Source: Ignavibacteriota bacterium (GTDB lineage Bacteria; Bacteroidota; Ignavibacteria; UBA10030). From it: a stretch of DNA of 33,864 nt. The notes under the pieces are model-generated. The model was not told the DNA's origin, did no database searches, and was given only the letters and a program-made list of their open reading frames with translations. Location: the NCBI GenBank assembly GCA_003142575.1, contig PLMS01000110.1:11577-45440 (forward strand), written 5' to 3'. This document shows positions 7,267-17,138 of this stretch, in pieces. Positions within the stretch are counted from its first letter, which is position 1. Each line of letters starts with the position of its first letter. The translations under genes and the position numbers were made by a program.

Positions 7267-9966
7267 ATGGCTAAAGGGCCAGAAAATCCAAGAAGCGCTG
7301 AGCAGTTAAAAGAAGTCGCGATATTCCTGAAACAAGCTGATAAACTTGTACGGGAAGGGAACCACGCTGCTGCATTGGAAGAGATTGCCAAAGCACGCGC
7401 ACGGGATCCAAGGAATCTGTACGCTTTGGCATATGAGGAACGAGTCCGTTCTCTTGTCACGGCTCAGAAAGATAAGAAACCGGAGACGGGTTACGCTTCT
7501 CAGCAACCTACAGCACCTCAACCTCTTCCGGCTGCCTTAGAACACATCTCGAACCTCGCTATTGTGGAAGCGCAACGTTCTGCTGCCGTTGCAGTAAAGC
7601 AAGAACAAGAAGTAATACTTCGCAAAAAGGAGGATGAAGACCGCCGGAAGAATGAAGAGCTTCGACGACAAGCCATCGAATCTAAGATTGCCACCTTCCT
7701 CACACGCTCAAAGGATTATTTAGAAAAAGGAGACTTCGACCGCGCACTGGATGAAATTGCGCGTGCATACCTGCTTGATCCTGCCAATGAAAAAATTCAT
7801 GCGGCAGAAAACAACATACGGAAGAGGCAAGAAGAGACCCGCTTACGTGATGAACAAGAACGACTTCAGAAACAGCAGGATGACGAACGCAAGCGCCAAG
7901 AGCTTCTGAGAGCTCAAGTAGCGCGCATGCAAAAAGAGAAGGAAGAAAAGCGACGCAAAGAAGAAGAAGCCCGCAGACAGGCACAACAACAGAAGATTAC
8001 CCAATATCTTGACCGTGCACAAGATTTCCTCAACAACGGACGTCTTGATGATGCGTTAAGTGAGTTAGCATTTGTTGTTGTGATAGATCCACTGAACGAA
8101 GAAGTCCTGGCATTAGAGCGAAAAATTCGTGATGCTCAAGAACAGGAACAAGCCGAACAATTTAAGCAATACCGTAAACGAGAAGAAGAGCAGCGAAAAA
8201 AGCGCGAAGCAATCTTCGGCGCAATTCAAAAGCACATCGAAAATGCCGAGCGACTCGCCGGTCAACAAAAGTGGTCGGAAGCATTGCGAGTCATTACACG
8301 GGCATATGTATTGGATCCTGTGAACGATGCATTGCAGGCTTGCGAGAAACGTATCCAGGCAGCACAAGAAGAGGCATTGGATATTGCTGGAGAGCAGCGC
8401 CGTGTTCAAGAAGAAACCGTACGCCGCCGACAAGAAGAAGAACTTCGCCAGCTTGAACAAGCAGAGCGTGAACGTGCCGTACTCGGCGAGAGTGCTGAAA
8501 CCGAAGCGAAACGACGGGCTGACAAGGAGAAGGTTTTCCTCTACCTGACCAAGGCCCGCGGGTACCTGACCGATGGAAGATACGAAGATGCTCTCGGTGA
8601 AGTCGCGCTTGCATTTATCGTCAATCCGTTTGATGAAGATGTCAAACAGATGGAGCAGGAAGTTATTACGGCACAGGACCAGAAAAAAGCACAAGAAGCA
8701 GCTTCAGCGAAAGAGGATTTAGCAGCTATTCCTGCTGACGAGACCGCTGAACAAATTTCCAATTACATCGCGGAAGCATCCCGATATGCATCCGAGAACG
8801 AGTTCAGTAAGGCACTCGACGAGGTTGCAAAAGCATTCATGCTTGATCCTTTAAATGAGTCAATCCAGAAATTCGAATCTCAACTTCAAAAGGAATTTCA
8901 CGATTACCAAGAGGAACAGCATAAGACACAACAAGAAGAAGCTCAGAAAAACGCCATCATCAAACATCAGACACGGGCAAAGGAATTTCTTGATCGGGAA
9001 GCATTTGACGAAGCATTGACAGAAGTTGCAGATGGATATTCCTACGACCCAAACAATGCAACACTCATAGCTCTCGAGCAGCAGATTCAAGATGCCTATC
9101 AACGATGGCAGGAAAAACGGGCAGAGGAAGAGAAAAATACTCAAATTGAAGATTTCCTTTTCAAAGCAAAAGAGTACCTCGCAAAGGAATTGTTCGAAGA
9201 GGCTCTCAAGACTATCACACAAGCGATCGTGTTAGATCCAAAGAGAGAAGCTTTGAAATCAACGAAAAGTGAGATTGAAAAGGCACAAGGAGCATTCAAG
9301 AAACGGAAGCAGTCAGAAGTAAGCAATAAGGTCATCCAAAAACATATCTTCCGTGCAAAGGAATGCAGAGTTCTCCGCAGCTACGAAGAAGCCATCGCCG
9401 AAATCGATCAAGCGCTCACACTCGATTCTTCACGGGAAGACTTACTCCAGCTTAAGAATCAATTACAACAGGAATTTGCTGAGTGGCAAGCCCAGAAAGA
9501 TCAGAACGCTCAACAGACATTGCTCAAACAGCATCTCCGTCAAGCGCGTGAACATCTTACCAACAAAGTATACGATGAAGCGCTTATGGAGATTGCCCTT
9601 GGATTAACGATCGATCCCAAAAACTCAGATCTCGCAACACTTGAAGAAGAGGTTATAAAAACTCAGGCAAAAGCAGAGGTTGTTGAGAATGAACTTGCCG
9701 CGAAATCAACCGAATCTGGTTTCAAGAACGAGGAACGAGATCAGTTGATATGGATTCATTTACGGGCGGCAGATGAACTCCAGAAACAAAATGAATTTGC
9801 TCAAGCACTTGATGAATTGGCGAAAGCGTATGTCATCGACCCGTTGAACAAGGAAGTCAAAAAAGCAGAACTCCGCGTACGGCAAAATGAGATTCGACAT
9901 GCACAGCAGACCGGTCAGACACTGAAATTGATTTACCCAAACGAAAAATCAATGGGCGGAAGCTGA
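7267..9966 (+). CDS. Large cytoplasmic protein of 11 TPR-like units spaced by charged helices
   Basis: The 899-residue protein has an AGGAGA ribosome site, no signal peptide and no membrane segment. I count eleven related units of about 48 residues, each reading roughly hxxaxxhlxxxxaxALxEhxxAhhhDPxNxxhxxhExxh. They start near residues 14, 140, 243, 319, 422, 496, 563, 626, 689, 752 and 827. The starts of units 7-10 are exactly 63 residues apart. Between units lie Glu/Lys/Gln/Arg-rich stretches that look like coiled coil (the longest are about 188-242 and 370-421). Each unit resembles one TPR followed by a capping helix. The next gene has similar units in its N-terminus, so the two products probably act together. 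I know no named family for the full protein; a scaffold role is inferred. Confidence 0.85.
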   Translation: MAKGPENPRSAEQLKEVAIFLKQADKLVREGNHAAALEEIAKARARDPRNLYALAYEERVRSLVTAQKDKKPETGYASQQPTAPQPLPAALEHISNLAIVEAQRSAAVAVKQEQEVILRKKEDEDRRKNEELRRQAIESKIATFLTRSKDYLEKGDFDRALDEIARAYLLDPANEKIHAAENNIRKRQEETRLRDEQERLQKQQDDERKRQELLRAQVARMQKEKEEKRRKEEEARRQAQQQKITQYLDRAQDFLNNGRLDDALSELAFVVVIDPLNEEVLALERKIRDAQEQEQAEQFKQYRKREEEQRKKREAIFGAIQKHIENAERLAGQQKWSEALRVITRAYVLDPVNDALQACEKRIQAAQEEALDIAGEQRRVQEETVRRRQEEELRQLEQAERERAVLGESAETEAKRRADKEKVFLYLTKARGYLTDGRYEDALGEVALAFIVNPFDEDVKQMEQEVITAQDQKKAQEAASAKEDLAAIPADETAEQISNYIAEASRYASENEFSKALDEVAKAFMLDPLNESIQKFESQLQKEFHDYQEEQHKTQQEEAQKNAIIKHQTRAKEFLDREAFDEALTEVADGYSYDPNNATLIALEQQIQDAYQRWQEKRAEEEKNTQIEDFLFKAKEYLAKELFEEALKTITQAIVLDPKREALKSTKSEIEKAQGAFKKRKQSEVSNKVIQKHIFRAKECRVLRSYEEAIAEIDQALTLDSSREDLLQLKNQLQQEFAEWQAQKDQNAQQTLLKQHLRQAREHLTNKVYDEALMEIALGLTIDPKNSDLATLEEEVIKTQAKAEVVENELAAKSTESGFKNEERDQLIWIHLRAADELQKQNEFAQALDELAKAYVIDPLNKEVKKAELRVRQNEIRHAQQTGQTLKLIYPNEKSMGGS

Positions 9967-9993
9967 TAACAGCACATACGACGAGACGACAAC

Positions 9994-11349
9994 ATGGAAC
10001 CACAAGATATACTGACCACTCAAAAATTCGTTGTCGATGGCTTGCACGATATTCAGCGGAAAGCGGAAACCAGTAAGTTCACCGACGCTCTGGCAACCAT
10101 AAAAGAAGTAAAGACAGCGGATTCAAAGAATATATACCTTATCGCCATTGAAAAACAGATTGCAAAATTATGTGATAGTTCGTTGCCGGAGGAAAGCCGT
10201 TCTGGGATTGTAAGATCACTTCCTTCCATGATTGATCGCGCTATCAGCGATATCCAACGCCGTGCTTCAGTTCCTAAAGTAGATGACTCACAAAAGGAAC
10301 AAAAGGAAGCCGCCCTCGAAAAACTCAAAAGCCAGTATTTTCAACGTGCAGATGATTATGTTGAGAAACAAGAATATCAACGTGCACTTGAGGAAATTAG
10401 ACGCATTTATATCATCGAACCGGGAAGCGTTGTTGCAAAGGAATATGAGCAAAAGATTGAACAACTCGCTGCTCTGCATGTTCGCAACGAATTACAAGCA
10501 GCAACTTCAGCAGAAATAAAAGAAACTAAAGCAAATGTAAAAGAACCGAAAGTAGAAGTCAAGAAGCCAAAAAAGGCAGATCCAGTCATTGAGCCGCCAA
10601 AAGAAAAGGTTGTACAACAAACTGAAGAAGAACCAAAGAAATCAAAGTTACCATTTATAATAGCTGCGGCAGCAGTAGTGGTTCTCGCTATCGGAGCATG
10701 GTTTATTTTTGGAAGAGGGTCTGGCAGTACTCAAACAAGTCAAGCACAACAATCTTCAACTGCACAGGAAAGTGTCCCTCCCTCACCAACTTCAGTCGCA
10801 ACTTCTACTCCTCAATCCGGAAAGGAATCTGCTCCTAGTGCAGAAACATCGAAACAACCTGTAAAAATTGAAAAGAAACAACCGGAAGTGAAACCTGTTC
10901 CTCAGGGACAAAAACCTGTTCAACCTACTACGACACCATCAGCTACAACTCCGGCAACAACGCAACCAACGAATATGAAGTCACAAGCTGGGCAACCTCC
11001 TTCCGCTACCCCAACACAACAACCTGCTCAACAACCCAGTACGACAGAAAGTGCTCCAGCACCTATGCCGTTTGTCGTGATCGAAAATCCACCTGAGATT
11101 ATTCGCCGTGAGCCCGCAAAGTATCCGGAAATTGCTATCAAGATGGGGATTCAGGGAAGGGTTACAGTTGAAGTCACTGTCGATATTCAAGGGAAACCGA
11201 TTCAGACGAAGGTTGTGAAAAGTTCAAGCGATGTTTTTAATGATGCAGCTGTTGAAGCTGTCATGAAATATACATTTAAACCTGCAATGCAATCCACCGG
11301 TCCGGTAACCGCAAAAGTATATATACCTATTGACTTCCGCTTAAAGTAA
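9994..11349 (+). CDS. TonB-like protein with cytoplasmic TPR-like N-terminus
   Basis: This 451-residue protein starts 27 bp after the previous stop; the ribosome site is weak. Two units like those of the upstream protein lie at about residues 5-60 and 108-160. A Lys/Glu/Pro linker follows, then one transmembrane helix (about 220-241). Next come about 120 residues rich in Ser, Thr, Gln and Pro, and finally a TonB C-terminal domain (366-451; KYPEIAIKMGIQGRVTVEV and VKYTFKPA-like ending). Classical TonB has only a few residues before its membrane anchor. Here some 220 residues would face the cytoplasm and the TonB domain the periplasm. TonB domains transmit proton-motive force from ExbB/ExbD to outer-membrane receptors. 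No exbB, exbD or receptor is nearby, so energy transduction is not proven; a cytoplasm-to-outer-membrane linker is an alternative. Confidence 0.85.
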   Translation: MEPQDILTTQKFVVDGLHDIQRKAETSKFTDALATIKEVKTADSKNIYLIAIEKQIAKLCDSSLPEESRSGIVRSLPSMIDRAISDIQRRASVPKVDDSQKEQKEAALEKLKSQYFQRADDYVEKQEYQRALEEIRRIYIIEPGSVVAKEYEQKIEQLAALHVRNELQAATSAEIKETKANVKEPKVEVKKPKKADPVIEPPKEKVVQQTEEEPKKSKLPFIIAAAAVVVLAIGAWFIFGRGSGSTQTSQAQQSSTAQESVPPSPTSVATSTPQSGKESAPSAETSKQPVKIEKKQPEVKPVPQGQKPVQPTTTPSATTPATTQPTNMKSQAGQPPSATPTQQPAQQPSTTESAPAPMPFVVIENPPEIIRREPAKYPEIAIKMGIQGRVTVEVTVDIQGKPIQTKVVKSSSDVFNDAAVEAVMKYTFKPAMQSTGPVTAKVYIPIDFRLK

Positions 11350-11354
11350 AAATG

Positions 11355-11396
11355 AAAAGGCTTCTTCATTATCAAGAAGAAGCCTTTTTATTTTTT
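11355..11396. terminator. Strong bidirectional terminator between convergent operons
   Basis: A 13-bp perfect stem (11355-11367 with 11376-11388, core GGCTTCTTC/GAAGAAGCC) has an 8-nt loop. It is flanked by T-runs on the plus side and A-runs on the other. It closes the TPR/TonB unit and probably also the RND operon coming from the right. Confidence 0.93.
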
Positions 11397-11426
11397 AATT
11401 TAATCTTGTTGTGACTGTATCGACGC

Positions 11427-14400
11427 TTACTGAATCATTTTCACAGAAGACTTTGTTCGCTTTATATACTCAGGAACATGTTTTAAATCTGCCTCTTGCC
11501 CGTTGTGCCTTCTTTTAAAAAGTGTCGATGGCTTTCTAAAGAACGCTGGTACCTTTTCCTTCCATTCATCCACCTTCATGTAGACAACAGGCACAACAAT
11601 CAATGTTAAAAACAACGAGCTTGTTAATCCGCCGATGATTGCCCATGCCAGACCAGATTTAAATTCTGAACCAGGAGAAACCGATAATGCAATCGGCATC
11701 ATACCAAAAATCATGGTAAATGTCGTCATTAAAATTGGCCGCAATCGGGATTTAGCAGCTTCTAATAAGGCGTCATAAACTGATAAGCCTTGTTCCAGCC
11801 TGGTTTGAATGGTTCTATCAACAATCAGAATTGCATTCTTGGTTACTAGCCCCACCAACATAATAATGCCGAGGATAGTAAAGATGCTGAGCGATTTTCC
11901 AGTAATTGCAAGTGCAACCATTGCACCGACTATTGCCATTGGAATTGCAAATAGAACAACGAAAGGATAGACATACGAATCGTACAAAGCAACCATAATC
12001 AGATAGACAAATAGAATGCCGGTTAACAAGGCAAGAAAAAGATTAATGAAGCTATCACCACGCATCTTTTCCATGCCAAGGTACGAAATTGTGATTCCGG
12101 TTGGAAGTCGCACGCTTGCAATTTTGGCTTTAAAATCTTGCATAATCGTACCCGTCGGCCTGCCTAATGTTTGAGCATACACATTCACCATGCTCATGCG
12201 GTCTCTTCGTTCCAATTTCGTTGGTCCAGAAGTCATAAACACATCGGCAAATTGTTTTAATTCAATCAACTGACCACGGTTGTTCATAAATGTAATATTG
12301 CCAATACTTTCCGTCCGCGAACGATTGTACTCATCGAACTGAATGCGAATGTCATATTCGTTGGTACCATCACGATATTTCGACTCATCGTCTCCTGTTA
12401 ATGCCACACGCAATGTTGTGCCGACATCAGCAACAGATAAACCAAGCTGCGCCAACTTTGCGCGATCAATCGAAATCTGCATTTCAGGTTTTCCCGATTC
12501 CGAAGAAAGACGAATATCTGTTGTTCCTTCTACAGAACTTAAAACATTCTTGACCTGATCTGCGGCTTGTGCAATAAGTTTGTAATCAGTCCCGTTCACT
12601 CCTATCTGAATTGCAGATTGATCTGACGAACCAAATATACCGATTGGATTTACATATACCTTTGCTCCCGGAATCTGACGCACTTTTGTTTTGATTTCTT
12701 CTCCAACCTGCGAAGTGGTTTTTTTACGATTTTCTTTCGGGATAAGCGCTACATTAAACTGTACCAGGTTGTTAGAGGATAAAGTAAGAGATCCGCTTTC
12801 TTGTGCCCCAACGCCCGTAAAGACCTTTTTTATTTCCGGCATTTGAGACAGCATTTTTTCTATCTGTAATCCTGCCTGGTTAGTCTGTTCTACAGAATAA
12901 CCGGGCATAAACTCAACAGATACACCAAATTCACCACGATCCGTCTGCGGCATGAATTCATTCCCTATAAGTCCCAAGGCAGGAATAAGCAACGCTAAAA
13001 GAAAAATGACTGTTGCCCCGATTCCAACTTTTCCTTTGTTCACAAGAGCCCATTTTAGCATCTTTTGATAGAAATCAGAAAACCTGTGATAGAGCTTTTC
13101 AAATGCAAGCGCAAATCTTCCCAGCAATGTTCGGTCCGTCAAGCGTTCCAATTTTGCGAAACGCGATGCAAGCGTCGGTGTGACAGTAAATGATACGAAG
13201 AGGCTCATTAATGTCGCACCTACAACAACAAGTGCATATTGCCGCATAATTTGTCCCACGATACCGGAAACTAATGACAACGGCAAGAACACCACCACAT
13301 CCACCATAGTGATAGAAAGTGCTGCTAACCCGATTTCATTTCTTCCGCGTAATGCAGCAGAACGAGATTCTTCTCCTTTTTCTATGTGATGATAAATATT
13401 TTCCAGGACAACTATTGAATCGTCTACAAGAATACCAATCACCAGCGACAAACCAAGCAGTGTCATCATATTCATAGAAAAACCTAATGCATACATGAAT
13501 ATGAATGTCGCAATTAGGGAACAAGGAATCGCGACGAGGACAATAAGCGAATTCCGAATGCTGTGTAAAAAGAGCAGCATCACGATTGCTACCATCAGAA
13601 CTGCCAGCAAGAGATCTTTTTTCACGGCATTTGCAGATTCTATTGTAAAAGTAGAGCTGTCCTGAGCAATATCAAAAATAATTCCTTGCTCTTTGTACTC
13701 CGCCTGAATTTTCTGCAATTCTGCACGCACTAATTCGCTGACACTCACTGCATTTGCATCGGATTGCTTGACAACTTGAATTCCTACGGAAGTTCGTCCG
13801 TTGACACGGTTCATTTGTTCATACTCTTTAATTCCATCCTGGACTTCTGCAATATCCCGCAGGCGTACATCACCGCCTTGGTGAGAACGTCCCACAACAA
13901 GATCCCTAAGATCTTCAATAGATTTGAATTTACCAGCAATACGCACTACAAATTGAGCATCCTCATCTTTTATTTTCCCTGTTGGAAAATCCATATTGGC
14001 CGAACGTACCGCTTGAACAACCTGCATAATAGACATGCCATAGGCGCGTACTTTATTAGCATCCATGTTTACTTTGATCTCACGTTCTTCACCGCCCGTT
14101 AGAGAAACCTGGGCAACACCGGCAATCTTGGATATTCTAGGTTGTACGCGGTCCTTTAGGAATTGAAAGAATTCCCGTGAGTCCATTTGACTGGTAACCC
14201 CCATTTTTAGAACGGGAATTTCATCGAATGCGATCTTTGATACAACAGGCGTTTTTGCGTCTGTCGGAAGATTGGCAAGAATCGCATTTACTTTACGAGA
14301 GGCATCTTGTACTGCAAAGTCGATGTTTGCATCCTGTTTAAATTCGATAATAACGAGAGACATACTCTCATACGACCTGGAACTTACAGCATCAATTTTA

Positions 14401-14624
14401 TCTATTCCGGATACGGCATCTTCAATAACTTTTGAAACATTGTTTTCTACCTCATATGGAGATGCACCGGGGTAAATCGTTTGCACCACGACGACAGGAA
14501 TGGACATTTTTGGAAGTAACTCATAATTCAGCTGGAGGTAACCAAATATTCCCAGCACGGCTATTACCGTAAAAACCACCACTACAAGCGTGGGGCGCTT
14601 AATGGATAATTCAGTAATCGTCAT
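11427..14624 (-). CDS. RND multidrug efflux transporter, HAE1/AcrB-type inner-membrane pump
   Basis: The 1065-residue protein has the usual length and layout of AcrB-type pumps: twelve membrane segments and two large periplasmic loops. The proton-relay residues are present: Asp401-Asp402 in VIGILVDDSIVVLEN and Lys929 in GLVTKNAILIVDR. The N-terminus (ELSIKRPTLVVVVFTVIAVLGIFGY) is typical. The protein would use proton entry to export hydrophobic or amphiphilic compounds through the TolC-like channel encoded upstream. It is the last gene of the tetR-tolC-MFP-RND operon, 21 bp after the adaptor gene. The substrate cannot be told from sequence. Heavy-metal (CusA-type) specificity is unlikely, since the relay residues and length fit HAE1. 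Confidence 0.95.
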   Translation of the reverse strand: MTITELSIKRPTLVVVVFTVIAVLGIFGYLQLNYELLPKMSIPVVVVQTIYPGASPYEVENNVSKVIEDAVSGIDKIDAVSSRSYESMSLVIIEFKQDANIDFAVQDASRKVNAILANLPTDAKTPVVSKIAFDEIPVLKMGVTSQMDSREFFQFLKDRVQPRISKIAGVAQVSLTGGEEREIKVNMDANKVRAYGMSIMQVVQAVRSANMDFPTGKIKDEDAQFVVRIAGKFKSIEDLRDLVVGRSHQGGDVRLRDIAEVQDGIKEYEQMNRVNGRTSVGIQVVKQSDANAVSVSELVRAELQKIQAEYKEQGIIFDIAQDSSTFTIESANAVKKDLLLAVLMVAIVMLLFLHSIRNSLIVLVAIPCSLIATFIFMYALGFSMNMMTLLGLSLVIGILVDDSIVVLENIYHHIEKGEESRSAALRGRNEIGLAALSITMVDVVVFLPLSLVSGIVGQIMRQYALVVVGATLMSLFVSFTVTPTLASRFAKLERLTDRTLLGRFALAFEKLYHRFSDFYQKMLKWALVNKGKVGIGATVIFLLALLIPALGLIGNEFMPQTDRGEFGVSVEFMPGYSVEQTNQAGLQIEKMLSQMPEIKKVFTGVGAQESGSLTLSSNNLVQFNVALIPKENRKKTTSQVGEEIKTKVRQIPGAKVYVNPIGIFGSSDQSAIQIGVNGTDYKLIAQAADQVKNVLSSVEGTTDIRLSSESGKPEMQISIDRAKLAQLGLSVADVGTTLRVALTGDDESKYRDGTNEYDIRIQFDEYNRSRTESIGNITFMNNRGQLIELKQFADVFMTSGPTKLERRDRMSMVNVYAQTLGRPTGTIMQDFKAKIASVRLPTGITISYLGMEKMRGDSFINLFLALLTGILFVYLIMVALYDSYVYPFVVLFAIPMAIVGAMVALAITGKSLSIFTILGIIMLVGLVTKNAILIVDRTIQTRLEQGLSVYDALLEAAKSRLRPILMTTFTMIFGMMPIALSVSPGSEFKSGLAWAIIGGLTSSLFLTLIVVPVVYMKVDEWKEKVPAFFRKPSTLFKRRHNGQEADLKHVPEYIKRTKSSVKMIQ

Positions 14625-14645
14625 TTTATTATTCCTTCTCTCTCA

Positions 14646-15710
14646 TTATTTACGGATTATGACGGGTGCACCGTCGCTCAAATTATTTTGACCGTTGATG
14701 ACGACCTGCTCACCTTCCTGCAAACCGCTCAGAATTTCAATATTGGTTCCCGCCTCTTTTCCTGTTACCACAGAACGAAGTTTCGCTACATTGTTATTGA
14801 CGACGTAGAGCGTTGCGTCCTTTACACTTCCGACAATGGATTCACGAGGTATAACAATCAGATTACCAGCCGACTTTGGTGTGAACACAACCCGCCCAAA
14901 CATTCCGGCTTTTAATTGCAGTTTGGAATTTTTTAACACTACTTCGACAGGATATGTGTGGCCTTCATCCCCCTTAGAAGAAATACTGAAAATGGATCCG
15001 GTGAATACGTCGCTGGGAAATACGTCTGTAGTCACTTCCACTTTTTCACCGACTTTTAAGCGGATCACATCTTTTTCCGCAACATTTAATTTCACTTTAA
15101 GGCGAGAAATGTCCACAACATTTGCTATCGTCGTTGCTTGAGGAGCACCCATCACCATATTCCCTATATTTACATTACGAGCTGTGACAATGCCAGAGAT
15201 GGGAGTCGTAATTTTTGTGTCGCTTAATTGACGTCGCGCAACAATGTACTGTGATTCTGCCGACTGATAACTCCATCTTGCTTGCTCAATTTGAGAATCA
15301 GAAATAGATCCCTCTTTATAAAGTGCCTCATATCGTTCAAGATCCTTTTTTGCTTTTTCGTAGGTCACATCTGCTGCCTTATATGCGGCTTCTTTAAGTT
15401 CGCTGTCTACTTCTACCAGTACCGACCCGGCTGGTTTGTAATCTCCGACTTCAGCATCCACTTTTACCACACGCCCTGATGTTTCGGAAACCACCGCCAC
15501 ATCATTATACGCCACAATTGTACCGACTTGTGAAAAGCTATCAGTTACTTCTTTCCTTGTCGCTGTTATAACGGAAACAGAGTAAGATGTTGCAATTGTT
15601 GCGGTTGCACTATTTTGCCTGTCACTTTTCGCATTGTTACACGAATAGAAGCCAAATACGAGAGCGACCAGCACCACTCCTAAAGTAATATATTTCATTG
15701 TTGTATTCAT
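14646..15710 (-). CDS. RND efflux periplasmic adaptor (membrane fusion protein), lipoprotein
   Basis: This 354-residue protein starts at ATG 15710 with an AAGGAC ribosome site. The N-terminal hydrophobic segment ends in GFYSC (Cys24), a slightly unusual lipobox. The order that follows is that of AcrA-like adaptors. There is a first half-lipoyl segment (GRVVKVDAEVGDYKPAGSVLVEVD), an alpha-hairpin (about 105-150), a second half-lipoyl segment (TKITTPISGIVTARNVNIGNMV), then beta-barrel and membrane-proximal domains ending in GLQEGEQVVINGQNNLSDGAPV. It bridges the RND pump and the TolC-like channel. It lies 30 bp after the channel gene and 21 bp before the pump gene, fully consistent with one operon. 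Confidence 0.94.
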   Translation of the reverse strand: MNTTMKYITLGVVLVALVFGFYSCNNAKSDRQNSATATIATSYSVSVITATRKEVTDSFSQVGTIVAYNDVAVVSETSGRVVKVDAEVGDYKPAGSVLVEVDSELKEAAYKAADVTYEKAKKDLERYEALYKEGSISDSQIEQARWSYQSAESQYIVARRQLSDTKITTPISGIVTARNVNIGNMVMGAPQATTIANVVDISRLKVKLNVAEKDVIRLKVGEKVEVTTDVFPSDVFTGSIFSISSKGDEGHTYPVEVVLKNSKLQLKAGMFGRVVFTPKSAGNLIVIPRESIVGSVKDATLYVVNNNVAKLRSVVTGKEAGTNIEILSGLQEGEQVVINGQNNLSDGAPVIIRK

Positions 15711-15740
15711 TGTCCTTATCCTTTTAGTAATAATTTATAA

Positions 15741-17099
15741 TTACTCACCTATCGCTCTGGAAAGCTGCGCGATGGCGAGTTCATAATCGACTAATGATTG
15801 TGTTAAATTTAATTTTGCCTGAAGCAATGCTACTTCTGCATCAAGCAATTCGGAATTTGCGACAAGGCCTTGTTTGTATATCCCGTCTGTCATGCGGTAA
15901 TTTTCTTCTGCTTGACTGACGCCCTGTTCCGAAACAATCTTTCGTTCTTTTGCTTTTTGAATATTCAGATAGCTTTGCGTCACTTCTAACGTAATGCCGT
16001 CCTTCGTCATCGAAAGCCCTTCTTGCGCCTGCGCCAATTGCGCCTGCGCCTGCGTTGTTTGATGTCCGGTCTGGTTCCAATTCCAGAGATCAAACGAAAC
16101 CGCCACTGATACATCCCATGAATCTTTGAAATCATCGGTTGCAGGGAAATAACGCTGATTCGGCCTATTGTAATTATAATTTCCAACTAAATAAATTTGC
16201 GGCCACCATCCACCGCGTGCCGACGTTAATCCTGCTTGGCTTGCTTTTACGCGAGCATCCATACCTAACATTTCCGGGCGTTTTTCAAATGCAGATTTAA
16301 TCAATTGATCTGCAGGCGCCCAATCTCGATCTGTAATGTTGATGGTAGAAGAGAGTTCTATTTCCGTTTGCAGCGGAAGCCCCAGTGTATTATTCAACAT
16401 ATACATCGCCAGTTGCACGTTATTTTTTGCATCGATCTGACGCACCAACGCATCAGAAAGTTGAACACGAACTTTCATCACATCGTTTTTCGTCAACATT
16501 CCTTGCTTAAAAAGATTTTCAGCATCAACAGCATGTGATTTTATTTGATCGACGTTTTCATCTATAAATATTTTGAATTCGATGGCACGGTACAAATTCC
16601 AATACGCCGCTTTGATGTTGTACAGAACATCCGCTTGATCTTTTTTATGATCTTCTTGTGTCGCTTTTGCTGCATACTCCGCAGCATCGATAGCACCGGA
16701 TATTTTACCGCCAGTGAACAACGGCTGCTGCAACGTTGCTTTCAAGCCATAATTATTAACGATGTCCGACGTCAATGGATAATTCATGGTCTGAAATTGA
16801 ACTATATTGGTCGAAGGGTCATTGATTCCATATACCGGGAACGGAAGCGTCAATGCCGGAACAGGGCTCAATCTTGTGTATGTCCCGTTAAATTTCAAAG
16901 ATGGCAATCCAAGCGTATTCACCTCGCTCGCTTTTGCATCCGCCGCCTGCACTTGAAATTGCGATGTACGGAGTGCTTTGCTGTTTTCCATTCCTGTTTG
17001 AATGGCTTGTTCAATAGTAAGTGTAAGTTTTTGTTGTGCCCGCACAGGCAGTGTAAGCAAAGAAATTAATATGAGTATTGTCGTTAATCGTTTTGTCAT
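15741..17099 (-). CDS. TolC-family outer-membrane efflux channel
   Basis: The 452-residue protein starts at ATG 17099 behind a GAGGAAAC ribosome site and has a signal peptide ending at PVRAQ. It shows the two-fold repeated TolC pattern. Each half has long amphipathic helices (for example YNIKAAYWNLYRAIEFKIFIDENVDQI and VTQSYLNIQKAKERKIVSEQGVSQAEENYRM) and short beta segments. The C-terminal NSELLDAEVALLQAKLNLTQSLVDYELAIAQL is a recognisable TolC/OEP ending. It forms the trimeric outer-membrane exit duct of the efflux system. It sits 39 bp after tetR in the operon. Confidence 0.95.
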   Translation of the reverse strand: MTKRLTTILILISLLTLPVRAQQKLTLTIEQAIQTGMENSKALRTSQFQVQAADAKASEVNTLGLPSLKFNGTYTRLSPVPALTLPFPVYGINDPSTNIVQFQTMNYPLTSDIVNNYGLKATLQQPLFTGGKISGAIDAAEYAAKATQEDHKKDQADVLYNIKAAYWNLYRAIEFKIFIDENVDQIKSHAVDAENLFKQGMLTKNDVMKVRVQLSDALVRQIDAKNNVQLAMYMLNNTLGLPLQTEIELSSTINITDRDWAPADQLIKSAFEKRPEMLGMDARVKASQAGLTSARGGWWPQIYLVGNYNYNRPNQRYFPATDDFKDSWDVSVAVSFDLWNWNQTGHQTTQAQAQLAQAQEGLSMTKDGITLEVTQSYLNIQKAKERKIVSEQGVSQAEENYRMTDGIYKQGLVANSELLDAEVALLQAKLNLTQSLVDYELAIAQLSRAIGE

Positions 17100-17138
17100 C
17101 GTTTCCTCTTATGTAAAGATATATTGTCGTATAAACTT

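Noticed and set aside
8113-8694. 193-codon minus-strand frame inside the TPR-repeat gene
   Set aside because: It is rich in Cys, Phe and Leu because it reads Glu/Lys/Arg/Gln-rich codons in reverse. It has no ribosome site and lies fully within a well-supported gene.
7267-9966. TolA as an identity for the repeat protein
   Set aside because: The Glu/Lys/Gln-rich helices recall TolA, but there is no N-terminal membrane anchor or C-terminal TolA domain, and regular TPR-like units are present.
16545-17069. 174-codon plus-strand frame opposite the tolC-like gene
   Set aside because: It is antisense to a gene with clear TolC features, with no signal, ribosome site or domain of its own.
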